DNA from: Archangiaceae bacterium | GTDB taxonomy: Bacteria; Myxococcota; Myxococcia; Myxococcales; Myxococcaceae | Assembly (NCBI GenBank): GCA_016714225.1 | Contig: JADJNS010000008.1 | Span: 1-64,000 of the forward strand | Direction of reading: 5' to 3' | DNA: 64,000 nucleotides | Shown: positions 26,428-34,096 of the stretch, in pieces | Layout of the letters: every line of letters starts with the position of its first letter | Numbering within the stretch: position 1 is the first letter of the stretch | Notes under the pieces: generated by a model | Told to the model about the DNA's origin: nothing | Database searches by the model: none | The model's input: the letters and a program-made list of their open reading frames with translations, nothing else | Made by a program: the position numbers and the translations under genes

Positions 26428-29400
26428 TCGCCTCGCTCGCCATGCTGGCGGTGGCGTCGGTCTCGGCCGACGTCGAGCAGCTCAGAGAGAACCTGGCCCG
26501 CGTCGAGCGCTCGATCGAAGAGACCGAGACGCTGCTCGCCCGCACCCCCACGGCGAAGTACGTGCCCGAGCTGCGCTTTCGGCTCTGCGAGCTCACCGTC
26601 GAGAAGAGCCGGTACCTCTACCAGCTGAAGTCCGAGACCCGCCCGACACCGGGGGCCGATCGTCAGCCCCGAGGTGCGGCTGCTCAAGGAGAAGGCGGTG
26701 GGCATGTACAGCCGCGTGCTCCGCGAGTTTCCCAGGTATGCCGGCAACGACAAGGTGCGCTTCTACCTGGCGCACGAGCAACGCGAGCTGGGCCACTTCG
26801 ACGAGATGGTCGAGACCCTCGAGCAGTTGGTGAAGAAGCACGGCAAGAGCCCGCTCGCGCAAGAGGCCGAGCTGATTCTCGGCGACCACTTCTTCGATCA
26901 GAACGACAACGACGCGGCCGAGAAACACTACCGCTCGGTGCTCAAGCGCGCGGTGACCCCGGCGCACGATCTCGCCCGCTACAAGCTGGGGTGGATCGAG
27001 GTGAACCGCGGCGACCACCCGAAGGCGATGGGGTACTTCGAGGCGGTGGTGACCGGCGGGCGCGGCGCGGCGAAGGTCGCGCGTGACACCTCGCCCGCGC
27101 TGCTGTCGAAGAAGGTGCTCGACGTGCGGCGCGAGGCGCTGATCGACCTGGTCTACAGCTACACCGAGGTGAAGAAACCGTTCGGGGCGCTGCAGTACTT
27201 CGAGCGGCTCTCCGACTCGGCGGCCACCTATGCGCTGGTGCTCGACAAGCTCGCCAACCGTTACCTGGTGAAGACCCAGCCCGAGAACGCGGTGCCGGTG
27301 TTCAGAAGGCTGCTCGCGCTGCGCGCCGACCCCGAGCGCGACGAAGACCGCACCCTCGCGCTCTACGACGCCATCAAGCAGACCGCGGGCAAGGTGCCCG
27401 CCCACGCCGAAGACGTGGGGTACCTGGTGCGCGCCGCGGTGCAGGTGCGCAAGAGCGTGGCGCTCTCGACCGACGAGCGGAAAGAGAAGCTGGCCACCCT
27501 CGAGCAGTGCGCGCGCGACCTAGGCACCCGGCTGCACCTGCAGGCGCAGAAGAGAGACGACAAGCGCCTCTACCTCGAGGCCAGCGCCGCCTACGCCGAG
27601 TACCTCACGCTGTTTCGCCCCGAGAAGTACGTGAGAGACGTGATGAAGAACCGCGCCGACTCGCTCTACGCCGCGCGCCGCTACACCGACGCCGCGCAGC
27701 AGTTCGAGCAGCTGGCGCTCCTCACCGACGGGCAAGACCCGAGGCTCAACGAAGAGTCCACCTACGGGGCGCTGGTGGCCTGGCGGGCCTCGGTTGCCGA
27801 CGAGCGGCTCGAGGGGCTCTCCCGCTTCCAGATCGTCGACGCGCGCCAGGCGCTCAAGCGGGTCGGCACCGCCTTCGTGAAGCGGTACCCGAAGAACGAG
27901 AACGTGGCCGAGGTGCGCTTCAACATCGCCCGCGCCCACTTCGACGACGGCGAGTACCCGCAGGCCTCCGAGGAGTTTCTCGCTTTCGCGCTGGCGTACC
28001 CCGACCACAAAGACGCCGCGGTCGCCGGGCACCTCGCGCTCGACTCGACCTACCAGACGCACGACTTCAAGCGCTTCTCCGAGGTGGGCAACCAGCTGCT
28101 CGCTTCGCGCCTGCCCGACGCTTTCAAGAGCGAGGCGCGCCGGGTGCTGCAGGGCGTCGAGGGCGAGGCGTTCACCGAGCTCGCGCTCGCCTCGGCCGAG
28201 AAGACCGGAGACGTGGTGAAGGGCCTCGAGCAGATCGCCAGGGACTCGAAAGACGGCAACACCGCCGCCAGGGCGCTGCAGGGCGCCATGCTCGCCGCGC
28301 GCGAGAAGGGCGACTGGAGCAAAGAGGTCGAGCTGGCGAACAAGCTCATCGACCAGTTCCCCGACGCGAAGGAGTCTGACGATCTCGAGCTGCAGCTGGC
28401 GCGCCGCGCCGTCGACACGGCGCGGTTTGCCGAGGGGGCCGGGTGGTTCGAGAAGGCCTCCGAGGTGCTCGACGGCAAGAAGGCCACCGACGCGCTGCGC
28501 TCGGCGGCCAACCTCTACCTGGCGATGGGCGAGCTCGACCGCGGCTCGAAGGTGCTCGAGGCCATCGCGTCGAAGGCGGCAAGAGCCGAGCGCGCCGAGC
28601 TGCTCGCCGAGCTGGCCGAAGACTGGCTGCTGGCCGGTGAGAGCAAGCGCGCCGAGGGCTTCGCCAAGAAGGCGTTCGGCGCCGACCCGAACAGCGCGCG
28701 CGCCGCGGCGGTGCTGGCCCAGGTCTCGGGCACGCCCAGCGACGGCGCGGCCGAGACCCTGGCGATCAGCGAGGGCGAGCCGGCAGCGCGGGGCCTGTGG
28801 CACTCGGCCGAGGGAGAGTTCGATGCCTTCTACGGCCTCGAGGCGACCAAGCTCGAACAGAAGGTCGCCGCCTGGAGCGCGCTCGAGCAGACCTACGCGC
28901 AGATCATCGGGCAGGGCTCGGCCGAGTACACCGTGGCCTCGCTGTGGCGCATGGGCCTGGGCTACCAGGATCTCGCCGAGACGCTGCTCGAGGTCCCGGC
29001 GCCCAAGGACGTCGACAAGGCCGAGTGGAAGGCAGCGGCCGAGGAGCAGGCGCAGCCGCTGCGCGAGCGCGCCGAGCAGACCTTCGGGCTGTGCGTGCAG
29101 AAGGCCGACGAGCAGGGCGTGTTCAGCGAGGCAGCGGTGGGGTGCCGCCAGAAGAGCGACGACGTGAAGATCGCCGCGTTTCGGGTCAAGCCGCGGGGCG
29201 AGAAGATCTCCGTCGCCCCCGAGGTGCAGCGCAAGGTCGACCTGCAGAGAGACGCAGCGGCGCTCTCGACCGTGGCCTCGCAGTGGCTGCAGGTGGGCAA
29301 CCCGGCGATGGCGCGCCTGGTGTTCGCGCGCGCTCTCGAGCAGAACAAGAGCCTCGCCACCGCGCAGACTGGCCTGGGCTACGCGCTCTTGCAGCTGGGC

Positions 29401-29616
29401 GACGCGATGGCGGCCGGCGCGGCGTACCGCGAGGCGCTCTCGCTCGAGCCGTCGAACGCGCTCGCCCACGGCAACCTCGCGGCGCTCAAGTGCCGCTTCG
29501 GTGACCAGGCCGGGGCGCGCGCCGAGCTCGAGCAGGTGAACGACAAGTCGCAGCTGCGCGGGCCGTCGGCCGACCCCGCGTGGAAGGGCTGCGTCGAGGC
29601 CTACAGCAGGAGATGA
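26424..29616 (+). CDS. long TPR protein, one-base frameshift in a G5 run near 26652
   Basis: With one G removed from the run at about 26651-26655 it reads as one protein of 1063 residues. The N-terminus (MIASLAMLAVASVSADVEQL) has a signal peptide and a coiled-coil start. After RLCELTVEKSRYLYQLKSE the frame breaks at ACACCGGGGGCC; the intended continuation GPIVSPEVRLLKEKAVGMYS is one frame over, and the rest, from about 26660 to the stop, is uninterrupted. It holds many TPR-type repeats (KVRFYLAHEQRELGHFDEMV, AEVRFNIARAHFDDGEYPQA, AQTGLGYALLQLGDAMAAGA). Size and position after another exported TPR protein recall AgmU/GltD-type periplasmic scaffolds of gliding clusters; this is resemblance only. 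Confidence 0.78.
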
Positions 29617-29618
29617 GC

Positions 29619-30092
29619 ATGATTCGGTTGAGCCCTTTGGCGGTGGTGGTGGTGCTGTGCGCGTGCGGCGAAGCGGCCGCTCCACTCGACGGCAGCCTCA
29701 CCGCGGTGTGCGACGTGAGCTACACCCGCGCCACCCTCGAGGCGACCGACGGGTACCTCTCGCTGCGCTTTCTGCAGGCGCGCGGAGCAGCCGAAGACGT
29801 GGTGCTGAAGGTGGGCGTCAGCATCGACGGCGCGGTGCCCAGTCACTCGGTGCAGTACGACCTCGCCGAGGCGATCTCGGGCGGTCAGCGCGGCACCGCC
29901 ACCCGCAACGTGCTCGATGACCCCGACCACACCCTGTTCCCTCCGCTGTCGCGCGGGCTGTTTCGCGCCGATGGTGACCTGGCCCACGACACCATCGTGA
30001 AGGGCGAGATCTCGCTCACCTTCGCGGTCGGCAACCAGCTCGGCTCGGGCCGCGCCGTGTTCGGGCCGTTCGAGGCCGAGGTGGTGCGATGA
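29619..30092 (+). CDS. small lipoprotein
   Basis: A 157-residue lipoprotein (LCACGEAAAP, Cys14 or so). I used ATG 29619 because the AGGAG at 29608-29612 is six bases before it; an ATG at 29613 overlaps the preceding stop. The mature part is beta-rich (YTRATLEATDGYLSLRFLQA, AEDVVLKVGVSIDG). Its stop overlaps the next start by four bases (ATGA), so the envelope genes continue as one operon. No family recognised. Confidence 0.75.
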   Translation: MIRLSPLAVVVVLCACGEAAAPLDGSLTAVCDVSYTRATLEATDGYLSLRFLQARGAAEDVVLKVGVSIDGAVPSHSVQYDLAEAISGGQRGTATRNVLDDPDHTLFPPLSRGLFRADGDLAHDTIVKGEISLTFAVGNQLGSGRAVFGPFEAEVVR

Positions 30093-30655
30093 GGCTCTTG
30101 CTGCTCGCCGTGCTGGCCACCGGCTGCGCCACCACCTCGGGGCTCGGCACGCGGCGGCTGCCCTACGAGGCACGGGTCTACCTGCTCGACACCGAAGAAG
30201 ACCTGATGACGGCCCGCGCGCGCTCCGAGCAGGCCGCGCGCGACCTCTGGCGAGCGCGGCACGCGCTGGGCGACGCCGACGCGCGCAGCGACGCCCTGCG
30301 TGAGTCGCCGCTGAAGAGCGAGGCGAAGTCACAGGTGGCGGTGGCGCAGGCTCGGGTGGCCCGCGAAGAGCGCCAGCTCGAGCTGCTCGATGCCGCCGCG
30401 GGGTGCTCGCAGCGCCGCTATGCCGCGGCCCGCGCGCGCACCGAGGTGCGCTTCAAGCTCGACGGCGCCGACGAAGCAGAGGCCTCACGGCTCGACGAGC
30501 GCGCCGCAGCCTGCGAGGCGAAGCTCGGTCAGCGCGCGCAGGCGCTCTCGGACGCCGAAGAGCGGCTGGCGCGCGCCCGCTCAGAGGAAGAACGGGCGTC
30601 GATCGCCGCCGCCGCGCAGGCCCCGCTCGAGCACCCCAGGCCGTGGGTCGAGTGA
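30089..30655 (+). CDS. coiled-coil lipoprotein
   Basis: A 188-residue lipoprotein (LATGCATTSG) of mainly long helices (AQARVAREERQLELLDAA, CEAKLGQRAQALSDAEERLA) that would form a coiled coil. It ends the five-gene envelope run starting at 24394; the next gene converges with a three-base gap. It could be an adaptor or spacer of the same complex. No family recognised. Confidence 0.75.
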   Translation: MRLLLLAVLATGCATTSGLGTRRLPYEARVYLLDTEEDLMTARARSEQAARDLWRARHALGDADARSDALRESPLKSEAKSQVAVAQARVAREERQLELLDAAAGCSQRRYAAARARTEVRFKLDGADEAEASRLDERAAACEAKLGQRAQALSDAEERLARARSEEERASIAAAAQAPLEHPRPWVE

Positions 30656-30658
30656 CCT

Positions 30659-31357
30659 TCAGCCCTTGGGCGCCGCCGGCTCGTCTTTCTTCTCGGGCGC
30701 GGCCGGCGCAGCCTCGGTCTTCTCGTCGGCCGGCTTCATGCGCCGCACCAGGAACACGATGCCGGCGAGCACCAGCGCGATCACCACCCAGTTGCCGTCG
30801 AACGGCTGGGGGGCGGGGTTCGCCGGGTTGCGCTGGTAGCTGGGCACGAACGCCTTGGCCTCGCCGCCGGTGGCGAAGATGCCGAGCTCGGCCACGCTGA
30901 ACATGCCGTCGCCGCCCTTGCCGCTGAGCTTGATGAACCGCCCGCGGCCGTGCAGCGTCGACGCGGTGCGAATCTGCATGCCGGCGTTGTCGACGGTCGA
31001 CGACTCCCAGGCGGTGGTGAAGTTGGTGCCGTCGTCCGAGGTCTGCACCACGTACACGTCGTTGTTGTCGGCCTGAATCCACGCGCCCTCGAAGGTGCGC
31101 GGGGTGCCGAGATCCCACGTGACGCTGCCTTCCTTCTCGATCACCGAGGTCAGCACCGACTGCCAGTTGTCGCCGGGGTCGGTGGCCTTGCCGTCGTTCA
31201 TGCGCTCGGCGTTCTGCGCGCGGTCGGCCTTCGGAGCGACGCCCGCCAAGAGGTTCACCGCCGGGCCCGACGGCACGGTCGACGCCACCGCGCCCTCACC
31301 CGCATCGATCATCAGCTGCGCCAGCGCGACCATCACCAGCGAATTCATCCCGAGCAT
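30659..31357 (-). CDS. discoidin-like (F5/8 type C) membrane protein
   Basis: A 232-residue protein. After an N-terminal hydrophobic segment (LVMVALAQLMIDAGEGA) comes a discoidin/galactose-binding-like jelly roll, seen in GKATDPGDNWQSVLTSVIEK, SVTWDLGTPRTFEGAWIQAD and RFIKLSGKGGDGMFSVAELG. A transmembrane helix follows (WVVIALVLAGIVFLVRRMK), then an acidic/Ala/Pro/Lys-rich tail. I chose ATG 31357; an upstream in-frame TTG reads poorly, and an ATG at 31348 is equally possible. Such domains bind sugars or lipids. The short C-terminal tail lies on the cytoplasmic side. No operon partner is obvious. Confidence 0.78.
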   Translation of the reverse strand: MLGMNSLVMVALAQLMIDAGEGAVASTVPSGPAVNLLAGVAPKADRAQNAERMNDGKATDPGDNWQSVLTSVIEKEGSVTWDLGTPRTFEGAWIQADNNDVYVVQTSDDGTNFTTAWESSTVDNAGMQIRTASTLHGRGRFIKLSGKGGDGMFSVAELGIFATGGEAKAFVPSYQRNPANPAPQPFDGNWVVIALVLAGIVFLVRRMKPADEKTEAAPAAPEKKDEPAAPKG

Positions 31358-31411
31358 GGGGCGCTGAAAATCATCGAAGAAACGCCAGCGCAAGGCGCTT
31401 GAATCGAACCT

Positions 31412-32356
31412 CTACGGGTCGGGCATCAGGGTGGCGTCGTGCAGGGTGCGCTTGTCGCCCAGAAACTCGAGGGTCATCACGCCGCCCACCCGCACCTTCG
31501 AGCCGGGTCGAATCTCGGCCTCGTCGCCTTTCGGCACCGCCGCGCCGTCGACGTCGGTGAGCGAGCTCGACACCGAGCGCAGGGTGAAGCCGGTCGACTT
31601 GCGGTGGAGCTCGAAGTGGCAGCGGCTGACCCGGTTGGCGGCCGACGCATCTTGCGGCTCGAGGATGATGTCGTTGGCCGCCTCGCCGTCTTGCTCGCGC
31701 AGCCGGCCGAAGCGAATCACGTCGCGCGCCGGCAGCTTCACCTCGCTCGCGCCATCGATGCGCACCGAGGCGGGGAACACGGCCGGGTCGAGCCAGTCGA
31801 GCACCAGCAGCTCGACCGGGTCTTCGACGCCCTTGAGGCTCACCGCCTTGAGCTTGCGGCAGCGCAGGCGCAGGGCCACGTCCGACAGCTCCTGCCAGGC
31901 GCTCACCGAGAGGCGAATCTCGGACACTGCCGCCGACGAGGCCACGCGCGCGCTGAAGTTCACCGAGTCGCCCGACACCACCGTGCCGTCGGTGAGCGCC
32001 GGCCCGAAGTGCAGGCCGATGCGCACCTGCAGGCGGTGCTCGGGCGGCCGGCCGTCGTTGTCTCTCGAGATCAGCCGCTGCAGCTCGACCATCGCCCGGG
32101 CCGCGCCGTTGAGCGCCGGGAAGCAGAGAAACGCGCCGTCACCCGCGGTGTCGACCACGCGACCCTGCGCCTTGGGCAGCACCTGCTGCACCAGGTCGAG
32201 GTGCCGCTGCTGCAGCTTGCGGCCCGCCTCGTCACCGTACTTCGAGAAGTACGCGGTCGAGCCGGCCACGTCGCTGAACGCCAGCGCCAGCCTCTTCTCG
32301 AAGCGGCGCACCAACGCCTTCGAGAGCAGGTCCTGAAGACGGATGATCTCCGTCAT
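31412..32356 (-). CDS. class III adenylate/guanylate cyclase with FHA domain
   Basis: Makes cyclic AMP (or GMP) and binds phosphothreonine peptides. From the ATG at 32356 it has 314 residues; an in-frame TTG at 32389 adds 11. The cyclase catalytic domain (about 20-190) shows both metal-binding aspartates: FSDVAGSTAYF and the DTAGDGAFLCF loop, plus RIGLHFGPALTDG and VVSGDSVNFSARVAS typical of bacterial class III enzymes. The FHA domain begins near residue 215 (VIRFGRLREQDGEAANDI) and has the NRVSRCHFEL motif and a phosphopeptide-type loop. Not membrane-bound. Such a fusion links Ser/Thr kinase signals to cAMP output; the cAMP-binding protein at 14112-16517 is a possible receiver, by inference. 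Confidence 0.88.
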   Translation of the reverse strand: MTEIIRLQDLLSKALVRRFEKRLALAFSDVAGSTAYFSKYGDEAGRKLQQRHLDLVQQVLPKAQGRVVDTAGDGAFLCFPALNGAARAMVELQRLISRDNDGRPPEHRLQVRIGLHFGPALTDGTVVSGDSVNFSARVASSAAVSEIRLSVSAWQELSDVALRLRCRKLKAVSLKGVEDPVELLVLDWLDPAVFPASVRIDGASEVKLPARDVIRFGRLREQDGEAANDIILEPQDASAANRVSRCHFELHRKSTGFTLRSVSSSLTDVDGAAVPKGDEAEIRPGSKVRVGGVMTLEFLGDKRTLHDATLMPDP

Positions 32357-32399
32357 CGACAGCGTGTCGCCGAGCTCTTCGTGACCCAAGGTTCGACGA

Positions 32400-32564
32400 T
32401 CACATTACCGCTGTGGCGGCTCGCGAGTCGGCTTTCCACCGCGCATCGAGCTGCGCCTGACAGCGCGCGCACGACGCCACGTGCGCCCGAGCTTCGGCGC
32501 GCCGAGGCTCGCCCGAGGCAAAGCGCTCGAGCGCAAAGGCAGAGGGACAGGAAGGGCTCACCAC
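32400..32564 (-). CDS. small zinc-finger-like anti-sigma fragment (zf-HC2-like)
   Basis: A 54-residue frame with GTG start at 32564, preceded by a GAGAG stretch. The segment FALERFASGEPRRAEARA and then HVASCARCQAQLDARW shows the His-x3-Cys-x2-Cys arrangement of the putative zinc-binding helix found at the N-terminus of anti-sigma and related myxobacterial proteins. The usual transmembrane and sensory parts are missing, so it is a minimal protein or a remnant. It lies 43 bases upstream of the cyclase start on the same strand and could be transcribed with it. Confidence 0.4.
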   Translation of the reverse strand: MVSPSCPSAFALERFASGEPRRAEARAHVASCARCQAQLDARWKADSRAATAVM

Positions 32565-32649
32565 CGGGTATCGATCTCTCACGACCCAGGTTGGTTCCCC
32601 GAGCTGCAATTGATGGGAACCGCACGTGCGTTCAGCGTACGCTCGCCCC

Positions 32650-33180
32650 ATGTGGGACGCTGACGCGTACAAGCGCGCTCTCGACTTCGCAGCGCGCGCA
32701 CATGGAGCCCAGCAGGTACCCGGCAGTGGCTTCCCCTACGTGGTGCACCTCACCAAGGTCGCCGCCGAGGTGATGCGCGCGTGCACCCACCAGCCCTCGG
32801 CCGACGCCACGCTCGCGGTCACCTGCGCGCTGCTCCACGACTCGATGGAAGACGCGGGCGTCACCAAAGCGCAGCTGGTTCAACAGTTCGGCGCCCAGGT
32901 GGCCGACGGAGTCGACGCGCTGACCAAGCGCGACGCGGTGCCCAAGCCCGACCGCATGCGCGACAGCCTGACCCGCATCGCCGCCCAGCCACCCGAGATC
33001 GCGATGGTGAAGCTGGCCGACCGCATCACCAACCTCGAGCCCGCCCCGCCGCACTGGTCCGCCGAAAAGCGAAGCGCCTACCGCGCCGAAGCCCACGAGA
33101 TCGCCAGAGCGCTCGCCGGCCGCAGTGCGTGGCTCGACGAGCGCCTGCAAACGAAAATCTCCGAGTACGCCATCACCTGA
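32650..33180 (+). CDS. HD-domain phosphohydrolase (SpoT/MESH1-like)
   Basis: A 176-residue single-domain HD hydrolase of the kind that splits (p)ppGpp. The metal-binding residues are visible: His33 in PYVVHLTKV, His63-Asp64 in LLHDSMEDAG and the Asp in MVKLADRITNL. The order and spacing match the hydrolase domain of SpoT and the small alarmone hydrolase MESH1; no synthetase domain is present. I chose ATG 32650, as the preceding in-frame codons read without homology. The cyclase locus is divergent. Another HD phosphohydrolase substrate is possible. Confidence 0.85.
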   Translation: MWDADAYKRALDFAARAHGAQQVPGSGFPYVVHLTKVAAEVMRACTHQPSADATLAVTCALLHDSMEDAGVTKAQLVQQFGAQVADGVDALTKRDAVPKPDRMRDSLTRIAAQPPEIAMVKLADRITNLEPAPPHWSAEKRSAYRAEAHEIARALAGRSAWLDERLQTKISEYAIT

Positions 33181-33261
33181 CGAGGGGCAGCCGTACCTCC
33201 CGCCCTCGTGAACGTGAACGGCCGTTTGAGCGCTCGAGCCTCAACGCCGGGCAACGAGCCC

Positions 33262-34035
33262 CTACCGCCAGTGCCCCGGCTTGTAGTGCCACCCATGATG
33301 CCGCCGCTCCCAATGCCCCGGCGACCAGACCCTGCCGGGCACCGGCGCCGCCCAGCGCCCCGAGACCCAGACATGCCGACGCCCCTGCCAGTGCCAGTAC
33401 CCGGGAATCCAGATCGCTCCGGCGTACGGCATCACCGGGCGGGCCTCGTCGAGATCCGCCGGCGGCGCCTCGTCGGCGTCGTACTCGACCTCGGGCGGCG
33501 GCGCGTACTGCGGGCCCCCGTGGTCGACCCAGCGCCCCTCATAGAAGACCCACGCGCCGTTCTCGTTCACCCAGCGCGCCGACTCCCAGGTGTACGCCGA
33601 GGCCGGCGGCTCGACCCACACGCCGGGCATCCACACGTGGGCGCCGCCGCTCCAACCCCAGTGGCCGCCGATCCACACGTGGCGCGGAGACGGCGCCATC
33701 GATCGGCTCTCCATTCGCGGCGCCGGAGGAGCCACCGTCACCCGCACCCCGCCATACGCCCGGCCGGGCGGCGGCGGAGGCAGCGGCGCCGAGACCGCCG
33801 ACGGCGGAGGCGGAGGCAGCCCGCGCGACGGCACGCCCGGAGGAGGAGGCGGCGGCACCGCAGCCGATGGCGGCGGAGGTGGCACGTTGCGACGCTGCGG
33901 CGTGCCCGGCGGCGGTGGAGGCGGCGCGTGCCCCGTCGTCGCGCCCGGAGGAGGCGGCGGCGGTGCGCTCGCCGGGTGCTGCGCGAAGGCCGTGGCAGAG
34001 AGAACGACGATCAGACCGGAGATGAGTTTTCGCAT
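33262..34035 (-). CDS. secreted Pro-rich WxxGxW-repeat protein
   Basis: A 257-residue exported protein with signal peptide (LISGLIVVLSATAFAQH). Residues 20-105 are a Pro-rich low-complexity region of PPPPPPG blocks. The C-terminal half has YXWGXW-type repeats: VWIGGHWGWSGGAHVWMPG, WVNENGAWVFYEGRWVDHGG, WIPGYWHWQGRRHVWVSGRW and RVWSPGHWERRHHGW. Strong AGGAGGATC before the ATG supports the start. The repeats suggest surface or envelope binding (perhaps sugar or metal), but the function of this repeat family is not known. It is followed, on the same strand and 61 bases away, by the protease gene end, so the two may not be one operon. Confidence 0.8.
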   Translation of the reverse strand: MRKLISGLIVVLSATAFAQHPASAPPPPPPGATTGHAPPPPPPGTPQRRNVPPPPPSAAVPPPPPPGVPSRGLPPPPPSAVSAPLPPPPPGRAYGGVRVTVAPPAPRMESRSMAPSPRHVWIGGHWGWSGGAHVWMPGVWVEPPASAYTWESARWVNENGAWVFYEGRWVDHGGPQYAPPPEVEYDADEAPPADLDEARPVMPYAGAIWIPGYWHWQGRRHVWVSGRWAAPVPGRVWSPGHWERRHHGWHYKPGHWR

Positions 34036-34096
34036 CGTTGATCCTCCTGGGTACGCCTTCGACGGCACTGGCCGTGCCCTCATTCAGCCCCGTTTT

